Shown in pieces: positions 42,838 through 52,391 of a stretch of DNA of 64,000 nt. The number at the start of each line of letters is the position of its first letter. Position 1 is the stretch's first letter. The notes under the pieces were generated by a model, which was not told the DNA's origin, did no database searches, and saw only the letters and a list, made by a program, of their open reading frames with translations. The position numbers and the translations under genes are program-made. Where the stretch lies: contig DFIA01000009.1 of NCBI GenBank assembly GCA_002372015.1, positions 1 to 64,000 on the forward strand, read 5' to 3'. Source of the stretch: Bacteroidales bacterium UBA3709 (GTDB taxonomy: Bacteria > Bacteroidota > Bacteroidia > Bacteroidales > UBA932).

Positions 42838-44211
42838 TTAAAGCCTTTTAAGCTGCACTGTAAAGTGGCGCATCAGAGGGGCTTCCCACTCAATAGCTAC
42901 TCCTCTGGTAATACTCTCACGCCTGTCGTAAACATTTTTTAAAGCAGCTGCTATAACCTTCATGTGGTTGTCTGTATATACTCGCCTCGGTATTGCAAGA
43001 CGCAGCAGATCAAGCCCTCCAAAGCGATTCTCACGAGTAACAGGGTCGCGGTCTGCCAGCATATAACCAATTTCACAAGCCCGGATTCCTGCCTCTAAAT
43101 AAAGCTCGCAAGTGAGCGTTTGTGCCGGAAACTCTTCCTTTGGAATCTCCGGCAACACCTTGTCTGCATCAACAAAAATAGCGTGACCGCCGGCTGGTCT
43201 CTGATAAGGAATACCGTATTCGTCCAAAAGATTTGCCAGATACTGTACCTGATGTATTCTGGTTTGCAGCATATCAAATTCAGTATTCTCGTCTAACCCT
43301 TGCGCCAGAGCATTAAGGTCTCTTCCGTTCATTCCACCATAAGTTACATACCCTTCAAACGGAATACAGAAAAGCTTTGCACCCTCATACCATTCTTTGT
43401 TGTTGGTGCCTATAAATCCACCCATATTCACTATCCCGTCTTTTTTTGCAGACATTGTCATTGCATCCACATCGGTGTACATTTCAAGCGCAATTTCCTT
43501 GATAGTCTTGTCGGCATATCCTTCTTCTCTGGTCTTAATGAAGTATGCGTTTTCTGCAAACCGGGCAGAATCCATAACAACCGGCACTCCGTATTTGTGG
43601 CAAAGTGCACAGGTTTCTTTTATGTTTTTCATAGAAACCGGCTGGCCGCCCACTGTATTATTGGTTACGGTAAGCACCATAAACGGCACGTTACCTTTAT
43701 TCTCAATCAACACTTTCTCAAGCTTTTCTAAAGATACATTGCCTTTGAACGGAACCTCTTTCTGAGTATCCTTGGCATCGTCGCAGGTTACATCTATAGC
43801 CTTAGCCTTGCGGCTTTCTATATGGCCCTTGGTAGTATCGAAATGAGCGTTGCCCGGAATCACGTTTCCTTCCCTTACTAAATAAGAAAAGAGAACATTT
43901 TCTGCAGCTCTTCCCTGGTGAGTAGGTATCACATATTTCATCCCGAAAATTTTCTTCACCATTGCCTCAAACTTGTAGAAAGAAGTTGCACCGGCATAGC
44001 TTTCATCGCCGAGCATGAGCTCTGCCCACTGACGATCGCTCATGGCTCCCGTACCACTATCTGTAAGAAGGTCTATATAAACCTGTTCAGCTTTAAGTTG
44101 AAAAACATTATAATGAGCCTGAGCCAACCATTCTTGTCTTTCTTTCAAAGAAGAGCGGCGCATGGGCTCCACCATTTTTATTTTCCACGATTCTGCAAAA
44201 GGTAATTCCAT
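42838..44211 (-). CDS. tnaA: Tryptophanase (tryptophan indole-lyase)
   Basis: TnaA converts tryptophan to indole, pyruvate and ammonia using PLP. The 457-residue protein has LTDSGTGAMSDRQWAELM, PTHQGRAAENVLF, and the PLP lysine in MSAKKDG. A tyrosine phenol-lyase would carry an Arg in the MERG segment near the C-terminus. Here the equivalent reads CEIGYML as in tryptophanases, so indole production is predicted. It lies between ddl and prmC on the same strand with 59- and 98-nt gaps. No tnaC-like leader was found. Confidence 0.92.
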   Translation of the reverse strand: MELPFAESWKIKMVEPMRRSSLKERQEWLAQAHYNVFQLKAEQVYIDLLTDSGTGAMSDRQWAELMLGDESYAGATSFYKFEAMVKKIFGMKYVIPTHQGRAAENVLFSYLVREGNVIPGNAHFDTTKGHIESRKAKAIDVTCDDAKDTQKEVPFKGNVSLEKLEKVLIENKGNVPFMVLTVTNNTVGGQPVSMKNIKETCALCHKYGVPVVMDSARFAENAYFIKTREEGYADKTIKEIALEMYTDVDAMTMSAKKDGIVNMGGFIGTNNKEWYEGAKLFCIPFEGYVTYGGMNGRDLNALAQGLDENTEFDMLQTRIHQVQYLANLLDEYGIPYQRPAGGHAIFVDADKVLPEIPKEEFPAQTLTCELYLEAGIRACEIGYMLADRDPVTRENRFGGLDLLRLAIPRRVYTDNHMKVIAAALKNVYDRRESITRGVAIEWEAPLMRHFTVQLKRL

Positions 44212-44270
44212 TGTATTGTATGTTTATCTGTTTATATTTAATCTCGGTTAAGTTTATCTTTAGCCTCTGT

Positions 44271-45293
44271 TTAACTCATACATGAGGCTTCGTCTATAAG
44301 GCTGGATATAAAATCTTTAAAAGAAAATCCGGCAGCCCTCAGCATATTTGGAACAAGGCTCATTTTTGTCATACCGGGAACTGTGTTTACTTCAAGGAAA
44401 TAAATTTCTTCCGCCTCTGTAACTATATAGTCCATTCTAACAATGCCTCGGCACCCCATATAAGTGTATATGCGCTCCGTAAGATTCTGTATTTTGGCAC
44501 TCAACTGCTCGCTTATGTTGGCAGGGCATATTTCCTGACTTTCTCCAAGATATTTTGCCTTATAATCAAAGAATTCCCTTTCTGTAACTATCTCTGTTAC
44601 CGGAAGAGAATGAATCCTGCCCTGAAATTTGAAAACCCCGCAAGTAAACTCTCTGCCCTTTACCGCAGCCTCAGCCAAAATGGTATCGCACTCCTTAAAT
44701 GCATTTTCTATAGCTAAGCCAAGTTCGTCTTCTGCCTTAACTTTAGTTACTCCAAAGCTACTGCCGCCAACGGTAGGTTTAACAAACATAGGCACGCCAA
44801 CCTGTCTAACTATTTCTCTGTGAGAATAAGGAGCATCGCTACGTATAAAAATATCAGCCGCCATCTTTACCCCGGCAAAGTCCAAAAACCTCTTGCAAGA
44901 ATGTTTGTCAAATGTTATCGCCGAAACAAAAGAAGAACAAGTGGTAAAAGGAATGTGCTGCATTTCCAGATAACCTTGCAGCAGACCATTCTCTCCTGGT
45001 GTTCCATGAACCATTATAAGAGCAACGTCAAAATATTCCTCATTGCCTGTTAATGGATTATGATAACAAAAGCCATTTTTGTTAACCACAGAACATCCTT
45101 TGTGTTCGAGCACTTGCTCAAGTGTTGTTGTTTCGGGCGGCAAGACAAACCACTCTGTTCCTTCTATGAAAACAAGCAACGGACTGTATTTGGTGCGGTC
45201 TATGTTATCTGCTACATTTAAGGCCGAATGAACACTCACTTGCCGCTCAGACGAATCGCCTCCGCATATAATTGCTATATTCTTCTTTTGCAT
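44271..45293 (-). CDS. ddl: D-alanine--D-alanine ligase
   Basis: Ddl makes the D-Ala-D-Ala dipeptide for peptidoglycan precursors. The 340-residue protein has the N-terminal CGGDSSERQVS, HGTPGENGLLQG, the ATP-grasp core KPTVGGSSFGV and the C-terminal EVNTVPGMTKMSLVP. The chain is full-length. It is 54 nt downstream of pbp1A, so wall-synthesis genes are grouped here. Confidence 0.95.
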   Translation of the reverse strand: MQKKNIAIICGGDSSERQVSVHSALNVADNIDRTKYSPLLVFIEGTEWFVLPPETTTLEQVLEHKGCSVVNKNGFCYHNPLTGNEEYFDVALIMVHGTPGENGLLQGYLEMQHIPFTTCSSFVSAITFDKHSCKRFLDFAGVKMAADIFIRSDAPYSHREIVRQVGVPMFVKPTVGGSSFGVTKVKAEDELGLAIENAFKECDTILAEAAVKGREFTCGVFKFQGRIHSLPVTEIVTEREFFDYKAKYLGESQEICPANISEQLSAKIQNLTERIYTYMGCRGIVRMDYIVTEAEEIYFLEVNTVPGMTKMSLVPNMLRAAGFSFKDFISSLIDEASCMS

Positions 45294-45347
45294 TCTCTAA
45301 CGTTAAACTTTTATGCTTTTTCTTTGCAGCTTACAACTAAAGTTGCA

Positions 45348-47681
45348 TTAATTTTCTTCTATAAAATTGTCTGCATCAACTCCGGTATCGTTGGTCTGGG
45401 CTGGTGTTACGCAATCAAGACTATAGCCCTGAGGTTTAATAAAGCGGTCGTCTTTAGAAACATTGATAGAAGGATCGTCTAAAACCTTTTTCATAAACAG
45501 TGCCCAAATAGGCAAGGCTACACTGGAACCCTGCCCCATACCAGTATATCTGAAATGTACCTGACGGTCTTCCGCTCCAACCCATACTCCCACGGTAAGC
45601 CTTGGAACATAGCCTATAAACCAGCCATCTGAGTTGTTGTTGGTGGTACCCGTTTTACCTGCAATTTCTCCTCCCGTTATATACCTCCTAATTCTGGCAC
45701 CGGTTCCTGCATCAACAACGCTTCGCATCATACCTACCATTGTATAGGCAGTGTTGGCACCTATGGCTTCGCGCTTTCTGGAGGCGAAATTTGTTAATAC
45801 CCTGCCGTTTTTGTCTTCTATTCTCAATACATACAGAGGCTCTACATATACTCCCTGGCTTGGGAAGGTGTTATATGCGCTTACCATTTGATATACAGGA
45901 ACGTCTGCACTGCCTACACACAACGAATGAACCGGTTCCAAATAACACTTTATCCCCATATTATGAGCCATCTGAACTAAAGCTTCCGGCCCAAACTGCT
46001 TCATCAGATACGCAGAAATGTTATTGTTTGAAGTAGTAAGCCCCCATTTGAGAGTTACGGTAGCTCCATTGCCGCCGCCTTTAGGTGTCCACACCGTATT
46101 TCCTGTAACAAAAGACTGAGGAAGATTTACAGCCACATCACAAGGCGTATAACCCTCCTGCATAGCAAGAGTATATAAAAACGGCTTAAAAGTAGAACCT
46201 ACCTGCCTTTGACCCTGCATAACCTGATCATATTTGAAATAGTTATAGTTAGCTCCCCCTACATAAGCCCGTACATAACCCGACTCCGGCTCCATAGCCA
46301 TAAGTCCGGTTCTTAGGAAAGACTTAAAATAACGTATCGAATCGTCTGGAGTCATAGTGGTATCTATATAGCCTTTCTTGTTCCACGCAAACACTCTCAT
46401 CTTGGTTTTTACATCAAAACTCTTCTCTATTTCGGCATCGCTGAAACCAGCCTCTTTCATATTCTTATAACGGTCTGACCAGCGGCGTGCCCGTTTCATA
46501 AGAGACTCTATTACATTCTTAGGAGTGTCGTCTGCAAACGGAAAGTTCTTACGGTATTTCAGATCGTCTTTAAAAAGTGGCTGCAAGTATTTAAGATGCT
46601 CAACCGCCGCCTGCTCTGCATATCGCTGCATTTTTGCATTCAGAGGAGTTATAATCTTTAGCCCGTCTTTTTCCAATACATATTTTTCTCCATTCGGCTT
46701 AACGTTTTTATTCAGCCAACCATATAGAGGGTTCTCCTTCCACGAAATAGAATCTTGCTGATAATCATAGTGGTTTGCATACGCAGAACGCTTTGGCTCT
46801 GAGGCGCTCATTATCCGCTTTAACATATCTCTGAAATAAGGAGCCTGACCGTTGGATAGGTCTATATCTTTTCTAGAAGCGAGTTCTATAGGCAGTTGTA
46901 CTATGGAATCGTACTGGCTATCTGTTAGATAACCATATTTATTCATTTGCTTTAACACATGATTACGCCTTTGCAGGGCAAGTTCCGGATTGCGCACAGG
47001 ATTGTATTTGGTTGGTTTATTTACCATACCTACAAGCAGGGCTGCCTCTTCTACATTCAAATCTTTGGGAAGCTTGCCAAAAAAAGAAGATGAGGCACTC
47101 TTTATGCCATAGGCATTGCTGCCAAAAAACACTGCATCCAAGTACATACTCATTATCTCTTCCTTGGTATAACTCCGCTCCAGCTTTATGGCTGTAATCC
47201 ACTCCTTAAACTTGATTTTAATCATAGAGAACAACTTAGCCCCCGGTATTTTAGACTGCACCCGTTCTCTTGGGAAAAGACTTTTTGCAAGCTGCTGGCT
47301 AAGCGTACTACCTCCACCACCGCTCGCCCGATTTCCAAGCATAAGGCTCTTTACCACCACCCTCACCAAACTCCTTCCATCTATTCCGCTATGGTCAAAA
47401 AATCTGGCATCTTCTGTTGCTATAAGCGCATTTTTCAGATTCGGCGACAACTCCTCATAGCTTGAGTAGGATCTATTCTCCACATGATAGGTGTTCAGAA
47501 GTGTACCATCATCTGCAATAATCTGCGTAGCAAGGTTGCTTTGCGGATCTTCTAACTCTTCAAACGAAGGAATATCTGCAAACATCCAAACCAGCAGTAA
47601 AGATATAAGTATAACGATTATTGGGCTGAATACCATAAGCCACAGCCACTTAATAAAGCGTTTTCGGTTTTTTATCTTCAT
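45348..47681 (-). CDS. Class A penicillin-binding protein (PBP1A family)
   Basis: This bifunctional enzyme polymerises and crosslinks peptidoglycan in the periplasm. The 777-residue protein has an N-terminal membrane anchor (about 9-32) and a GT51 glycosyltransferase domain with EDARFFDHSGID, GGSTLSQQLAKSLF and KEEIMSMYLDAVFFG. The transpeptidase domain shows GSTFKPF (SxxK), SNNNIS (SxN) and KTGTTNNN (KTG). Confidence 0.95.
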   Translation of the reverse strand: MKIKNRKRFIKWLWLMVFSPIIVILISLLLVWMFADIPSFEELEDPQSNLATQIIADDGTLLNTYHVENRSYSSYEELSPNLKNALIATEDARFFDHSGIDGRSLVRVVVKSLMLGNRASGGGGSTLSQQLAKSLFPRERVQSKIPGAKLFSMIKIKFKEWITAIKLERSYTKEEIMSMYLDAVFFGSNAYGIKSASSSFFGKLPKDLNVEEAALLVGMVNKPTKYNPVRNPELALQRRNHVLKQMNKYGYLTDSQYDSIVQLPIELASRKDIDLSNGQAPYFRDMLKRIMSASEPKRSAYANHYDYQQDSISWKENPLYGWLNKNVKPNGEKYVLEKDGLKIITPLNAKMQRYAEQAAVEHLKYLQPLFKDDLKYRKNFPFADDTPKNVIESLMKRARRWSDRYKNMKEAGFSDAEIEKSFDVKTKMRVFAWNKKGYIDTTMTPDDSIRYFKSFLRTGLMAMEPESGYVRAYVGGANYNYFKYDQVMQGQRQVGSTFKPFLYTLAMQEGYTPCDVAVNLPQSFVTGNTVWTPKGGGNGATVTLKWGLTTSNNNISAYLMKQFGPEALVQMAHNMGIKCYLEPVHSLCVGSADVPVYQMVSAYNTFPSQGVYVEPLYVLRIEDKNGRVLTNFASRKREAIGANTAYTMVGMMRSVVDAGTGARIRRYITGGEIAGKTGTTNNNSDGWFIGYVPRLTVGVWVGAEDRQVHFRYTGMGQGSSVALPIWALFMKKVLDDPSINVSKDDRFIKPQGYSLDCVTPAQTNDTGVDADNFIEEN

Positions 47682-47719
47682 CTTTCAAAGCATTATGGAA
47701 ACAAAAATACAAATAAAAA

Positions 47720-47752
47720 TTTGGAATGAATGGGAGTTATTAATTTACTTTG
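47720..47752 (+). promoter_or_regulatory. Putative topA promoter
   Basis: TTTG (47720-47723), 22 nt and TACTTTG (47746-47752, one base shorter than TAnnTTTG). A start at about 47758 fits the ATG at 47783 and excludes the frame start at 47750. Confidence 0.42.
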
Positions 47753-47782
47753 CACGTCTTAAAAAATTCAAATGTGGGGATT

Positions 47783-50146
47783 ATGGGAGATAAACTCGTT
47801 ATAGTAGAGTCTCCGGCTAAGGCCAAGACTATCGAAAAATTTTTGGGAAAAGGTTATACGGTCAAATCCAGTTTCGGGCATATCTGCGATTTGCCAAAGA
47901 CAGCTTTGGGTATAGACATAGAAAACGGCTTTAAGCCAAAGTATCAAGTGCCTGCAGACAAAAAAAAGATAGTTGCAGAACTAAAAGCTTTGGCTGCAAA
48001 AGCAGAAACAATATACCTGGCCTCCGATGAAGACCGCGAAGGAGAGGCCATAGCCTGGCATCTGCAAAACAAGTTGGACTTAGACCCTAAGAAAACTCAA
48101 CGAATTGTTTTTCATGAGATTACAAAAGACGCTATACTCAATGCCGTTCAAAATCCACGGAATGTAGATGAAAACCTTGTTAATGCCCAACAAGCCAGAA
48201 GGGTTTTAGATAGAATTGTGGGTTTTGAAATTTCGCCCATACTTTGGAGAAAAGTTGGTAAGGGGCTGTCTGCCGGAAGAGTACAGTCTGTGGCTGTAAG
48301 GCTGATAGTAGATAGAGAAAGAGAAATACAGCAGTTCCAATCATCTCCTTTTTTCAGAATTACAGGCCTGTTCCATCCTGAATCTCACAACCAAAATGTT
48401 AAGTTGAATGCCGTGCTGGAGCAACGCTTCCAATCTCAGGAAGAGGCCACTTCTTTTCTTGAATTGTGCAATAGCGGTTGCCGTTTCTCCATAGCTTCTA
48501 TAGAGAAGAAAGAGATTAGCCGTTGCCCGGCCCCTCCTTTTACCACCTCCGCCCTCCAGCAAGAAGCCAGCAGAAAACTCGGCTTTTCTGTGTCGCAAAC
48601 AATGCGTATTGCTCAAAAGCTTTACGAGAGTGGACTGATAACCTACATGAGAACAGACTCTACCAATCTGTCTTCTCTTGCTATAAATACAATAAAGCAG
48701 GCTATTATAGAAAATTACGGAGAACAGTACTCCAAAGTAAGACAATTCCACACCCACAGCAAGGGGGCACAAGAGGCACATGAGGCCATTCGCCCAACCT
48801 ATGCCGCCAACAAGACTATAGAAGGTACTCCGGCAGAAAAGAAGCTATACGAACTAATCTGGAAGAGAGCTGTGGCCTCGCAGATGGCCGATGCCAAACT
48901 CGAAAAAACAACAATTTCCATAGAGGCAGACAAATTTAAACAAAGGTTTGTTTGCGAAGGCGAGCACATTTTGTCGGACGGTTTCCTACGCCTGTACATC
49001 GAGGGTAAAGACGACGAACCAGAGGAAGAAGAAAAGAATCAGCTTATTCCTACCTTAGAGATTGGAGAAGCTATGGAAGCCCTGCAAATAGAGGCTTTGC
49101 AGAAGTTTACAGCCAAGCCGCCACGCTATTCAGAAGCTTCTTTAGTAAAGAAAATGGAAGAGCTCGGCATAGGAAGGCCAAGTACATATTCTCCAACCAT
49201 TACAACAATAACCAGCAAGAGAGGTTATGTGCTCATAGACTCAAGGCCAGGAGTAAAGAAAGATGCAATTAAGCTCACTCTTACTAATCCAAAGACGGAA
49301 GCCGGTATAGGAAAAATTGCTGTAACAACCGTAAGCGAAACCATAGGAGCCGAAAAGAAAAAGCTCTTTCCACAAGATATGGGTACGGTAGTAACACGCT
49401 ATCTGGAAGATAATTTCAAAGAAATTATGGACTACGGCTTTACAGCCAAAATAGAAGAAGACTTTGACAAAATAGCAGAAGGAAAACTAAATTGGATTTC
49501 GCTTATGTCTTCTTTCTATTCTCCTTTCCATCAGGTAGTAGAACACCAGAATCAAGAGCACACCCATGTAAACTTTGAAAGAGAGTTAGGATTAGATCCA
49601 AAAGACGGCAAAGTGATTTCTGTGAGATTGGGCAAGTATGGCCCACTCGCTCAAAAAGGAAGTTCAGACGACCCTCAAAAACAATTTGCATCGTTAAGAA
49701 AAGATCAGTCTATAGAAACAATAACCTTGGAAGAGGCTGTCAAACTTTTTGAACTGCCAAGGTTTGTAGGCACTCACGATGGCAAAGAAATTACCAGTGC
49801 AATAGGACGCTATGGCGCATATATCAAATACGATGGCAAGTTCTTTTCACTTACAAAAGAACAAGATCCATATACTATTGATTTAGAGCAAGCTCTTATG
49901 CTTATACAGGCAAAACAGCAAGCTGCAGAAAAGAGCCTGATAAAAGAATTTGCACAGGAGGATATCCAGATTATAAACGGACGATACGGGCCTTATCTCA
50001 AACACGCCGGAGGAAACTATAAAATTCCAAAAGGTAAGGTAGCAGAAGAGCTCACCATAGAAGACTGTAAAACTATAATAGACAGTTCAGAAGCCACTAA
50101 CAGCAAAAAGAAACATGGAAAAGAACTTGGTAAAAGCCGCATATAA
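47783..50146 (+). CDS. topA: DNA topoisomerase I
   Basis: TopA relaxes negatively supercoiled DNA through a transient 5'-phosphotyrosyl link. The 787-residue protein has the Toprim domain (VIVESPAKAKTIEKFLG, SDEDREGEAIAWHL), GKGLSAGRVQSVAVRLI and the active-site Tyr in ITYMRTDST. The C-terminus carries repeated GRYGPYLK/GRYGAYIK modules instead of Cys4 zinc ribbons, as in other Bacteroidetes. Eleven residues of upstream frame are excluded by the promoter position. Confidence 0.97.
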   Translation: MGDKLVIVESPAKAKTIEKFLGKGYTVKSSFGHICDLPKTALGIDIENGFKPKYQVPADKKKIVAELKALAAKAETIYLASDEDREGEAIAWHLQNKLDLDPKKTQRIVFHEITKDAILNAVQNPRNVDENLVNAQQARRVLDRIVGFEISPILWRKVGKGLSAGRVQSVAVRLIVDREREIQQFQSSPFFRITGLFHPESHNQNVKLNAVLEQRFQSQEEATSFLELCNSGCRFSIASIEKKEISRCPAPPFTTSALQQEASRKLGFSVSQTMRIAQKLYESGLITYMRTDSTNLSSLAINTIKQAIIENYGEQYSKVRQFHTHSKGAQEAHEAIRPTYAANKTIEGTPAEKKLYELIWKRAVASQMADAKLEKTTISIEADKFKQRFVCEGEHILSDGFLRLYIEGKDDEPEEEEKNQLIPTLEIGEAMEALQIEALQKFTAKPPRYSEASLVKKMEELGIGRPSTYSPTITTITSKRGYVLIDSRPGVKKDAIKLTLTNPKTEAGIGKIAVTTVSETIGAEKKKLFPQDMGTVVTRYLEDNFKEIMDYGFTAKIEEDFDKIAEGKLNWISLMSSFYSPFHQVVEHQNQEHTHVNFERELGLDPKDGKVISVRLGKYGPLAQKGSSDDPQKQFASLRKDQSIETITLEEAVKLFELPRFVGTHDGKEITSAIGRYGAYIKYDGKFFSLTKEQDPYTIDLEQALMLIQAKQQAAEKSLIKEFAQEDIQIINGRYGPYLKHAGGNYKIPKGKVAEELTIEDCKTIIDSSEATNSKKKHGKELGKSRI

Positions 50147-51029
50147 GAAATTGCATCTGATTTCTCCAAATATGGAGAGAGTAAAAATTTCTACCATAAA
50201 CGAATATCTTACCACTCTTAGAAAGAAAAGCACAACCAAATCTAATATACTATCACACATTGTTTTGTGCAACGAAAAGTTTCCAGATCTAACTGCTCTC
50301 AATATAGGCAAGAACTTCTCGGCTGCAATTATAGGCTCAGGAGCAGGTCTTCCGGCTTCTCTTGTAGAGAACATCAGAAAGCAGAAGAATTTTTCACTAA
50401 TCGGTGCTCAAAAATATCTGTTCCCTCCGCAAAAAGAAGCTCTGCTCAACAGCGCCGGTTTTGGAACCATTCATCTTGGAGAGTTTAGAGACAACATGGC
50501 CTCGGTAGAACCACTGCTGCGGAATGTTAAGTATGTTTTTCTCGATATGACAAGTGTAAAACACTCCGATTATCCATGGGAAGGTAACACAAATCCAAAC
50601 GGTTTCTTTGCCAACGAGATTTGCCAAATTGCTCGGTTTATAGGGTTCTCTTGCGATTTGAAAGCAGTGTTTGTTTATGGCTTGCCAAAGAGCAAATGCC
50701 CTCAGGTGTGCGCCAATCTTGCCGCGCAGGTAGCATGGCATATAGCAGATGCTGTAGCTAACAACATAAAGGAAGATCCGGCAAAAGAAAGAAAGAAAGG
50801 CAAACTGCCTAATCAGTTTGAACACAGAATTATAGACTTTTGCTCCCACGGCGATACGCTCACTTTTATAACCAGCGTAGCCACAGGACGATGGTGGATA
50901 GAAGTGCCGATTATAAAGAAGAACACAACAGAACTCATGCCTTGTACAGAAGAAGATTATCATACTGCGGCAGAGGGGCAAGTACCTATGAGATGGCTAT
51001 ATTATTACAATAAGCTTAACAATTTGTAA
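50115..51029 (+). CDS. Arginase/formimidoylglutamase-like protein, probably without the canonical metal site
   Basis: The 304-residue protein matches the C-terminal two-thirds of the arginase-like ureohydrolases found beside topA in Bacteroidetes: IGAQKYLFPPQ, VEPLLRNVKYVFLDMTSV, NPNGFFANEICQIARF, TGRWWIEVP and a final EEDYHTAAEGQVPMRW. The N-terminal GG(D/S)H(S/D) and DAHxD metal motifs of active ureohydrolases are not visible, and the N-terminus is shorter than in relatives. It may be an inactive paralogue or have a different activity. The start lies 32 nt inside topA; Met at 50172 is an alternative. Confidence 0.7.
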   Translation: MEKNLVKAAYKKLHLISPNMERVKISTINEYLTTLRKKSTTKSNILSHIVLCNEKFPDLTALNIGKNFSAAIIGSGAGLPASLVENIRKQKNFSLIGAQKYLFPPQKEALLNSAGFGTIHLGEFRDNMASVEPLLRNVKYVFLDMTSVKHSDYPWEGNTNPNGFFANEICQIARFIGFSCDLKAVFVYGLPKSKCPQVCANLAAQVAWHIADAVANNIKEDPAKERKKGKLPNQFEHRIIDFCSHGDTLTFITSVATGRWWIEVPIIKKNTTELMPCTEEDYHTAAEGQVPMRWLYYYNKLNNL

Positions 51030-51033
51030 CATT

Positions 51034-51065
51034 TTTGGCGATTCCTCTTAATTATTCTATTTTTG
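51034..51065 (+). promoter_or_regulatory. Promoter of the Lrp-type regulator gene
   Basis: TTTG (51034-51037), exactly 20 nt, then TATTTTTG (51058-51065) is a full match to the Bacteroidetes -33/-7 consensus. The ATG follows 33 nt later. Confidence 0.6.
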
Positions 51066-51098
51066 CCATGTATAGATAATGTGCTTAATCCTTAAAAA

Positions 51099-51620
51099 AT
51101 GGCAAAGTATCAGATAGACGATACCGATCAGAAAATTCTTTCTGCCTTGGTTAAAAATGCAAGAACCCCTTTCTTAGAAATAGCTCGCGAATGTGGGGTT
51201 AGCGGTGCTGCTATTCATCAGAGATTCAAGAAGATGGAATCTTTAGGCATTATCACCGGTTCCAGATTGTTGGTAAAACCCTCCACAATAGGACTCGATG
51301 TTTGTGCTTTTGTAGAGGTTAATCTTTCTCCTGTAAACAAGTATCCGGAAGTAATTGAAGCTCTCAGAAAAATTCCCGAGGTAGTGGAGTGTCATTTTGT
51401 AACCGGCCGCCACACTTTACTGCTCAAGATGTATTGCTTTAACCACGATCATCTTTTGGATATTCTAATCAATACAATACAGAACATCCCAAGTGTTCAA
51501 GACACAGAAACTTTGGTTTCGTTAGACCAGGCAATAGAACGCCAGGTGTGGGTTAAAGACCATCCAGAAGAAAAAGGTTATCACAGAAAACAGAAAAAAG
51601 CCTACAAGAAAAAATCCTAA
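51099..51620 (+). CDS. Lrp/AsnC-family transcriptional regulator
   Basis: The 173-residue protein has the N-terminal winged HTH (DDTDQKILSALVKNARTPF, ECGVSGAAIHQRFKKME) and the C-terminal RAM effector domain (VEVNLSPVNKYPEV, VVECHFVTGRHTLLLKM). It should bind DNA as an octamer and respond to an amino acid. The Lys-rich C-terminal tail is longer than usual. It has its own consensus promoter and ends in a 4-nt tail-to-tail overlap with ispD. Its regulon is unknown. Confidence 0.93.
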   Translation: MAKYQIDDTDQKILSALVKNARTPFLEIARECGVSGAAIHQRFKKMESLGIITGSRLLVKPSTIGLDVCAFVEVNLSPVNKYPEVIEALRKIPEVVECHFVTGRHTLLLKMYCFNHDHLLDILINTIQNIPSVQDTETLVSLDQAIERQVWVKDHPEEKGYHRKQKKAYKKKS

Positions 51621-52309
51621 TCAGAAGGCAACAGCAGGCGAGCAAAGTTTAGATCGTCTTTAGTCGTAATTTTAAGATTGAACTTGCTCCCTTCTATGGT
51701 ATCAAAGCTGTATCCGCTATTCTCCATTACAGTAGCATCGTCTGTAAATAACGGAGAATAGGGTTTTTCGTATGCTGCTTTCAGACGGGTTGAATCAAAA
51801 ACCTGCGGAGTTTGCACCAGCATGTAGTTTTCTCGGATTACTGGCTGGGAAGATATTTGATTGCCGTTACTGTCGTACTTGCGTTCACGCATAGATTCAA
51901 CAACCGGAATTACAGGAATAACTCCGGCACAACGGCTATCCAAAGGATAGTTAAGTAACTCCATAAGTAACTCCTTGGGTACTATTGGACGCACTCCATC
52001 GTGAACAGCTACTATAGCTCCGTTTGGAATAACTTCCAAAGCCGCTCTAACAGAATGGAACCTTGTAATACCTCCAGGCACTATGGTGTGCGGAAAAACA
52101 AGATTATGGGTGTTATAAAAATCTTTCCATAAATCTATGTGAGAAGGAGGTAGAACAAGCACTATTGCTATCTCTATATCTAAAGAGGTAAACAACTCTA
52201 TTGTTCTCAAGAGTATGGGTTTGCCATCCAAGTCCAAAAACTGTTTTGGCACTTTGGATTTCATCCTCTTACCCACACCTCCGGCCGTGATTACCGCATA
52301 ACGCTTCAT
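51617..52309 (-). CDS. ispD: 2-C-methyl-D-erythritol 4-phosphate cytidylyltransferase (IspD)
   Basis: IspD activates MEP with CTP in the non-mevalonate isoprenoid pathway. The 230-residue protein has ITAGGVGKRMKSKVPKQFLD, PGGITRFHSV, VAVHDGVRPIV and TPQVFDSTRLKAAY. Together with IspF at 0.2 kb it shows the organism uses the MEP route. It is divergent from purH. Confidence 0.95.
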   Translation of the reverse strand: MKRYAVITAGGVGKRMKSKVPKQFLDLDGKPILLRTIELFTSLDIEIAIVLVLPPSHIDLWKDFYNTHNLVFPHTIVPGGITRFHSVRAALEVIPNGAIVAVHDGVRPIVPKELLMELLNYPLDSRCAGVIPVIPVVESMRERKYDSNGNQISSQPVIRENYMLVQTPQVFDSTRLKAAYEKPYSPLFTDDATVMENSGYSFDTIEGSKFNLKITTKDDLNFARLLLPSD

Positions 52310-52376
52310 TCTTTGAATTTTTAATGAGACAAAATTATAAAATATTTGACCTAATTTTTTAATTTTGTAGGTAGTC

Positions 52377-52384
52377 TAATTTTG
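52377..52384 (+). promoter_or_regulatory. Putative -7 element of the purH operon
   Basis: TAATTTTG ends 7 nt before the GTG start of purH. A second copy (52360-52367) lies just upstream. Neither has a perfectly spaced -33 box. Confidence 0.35.
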
Positions 52385-52391
52385 ATGCGTT

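Noticed and set aside
42838..44211. Tyrosine phenol-lyase instead of tryptophanase
   Set aside because: The phenol-lyase Arg in its MERG motif is replaced by CEIG as in tryptophanases.
42773..44270. tnaC-type tryptophan leader or riboswitch near tnaA
   Set aside because: The 59-nt upstream gap has no short Trp-containing frame or convincing hairpin.
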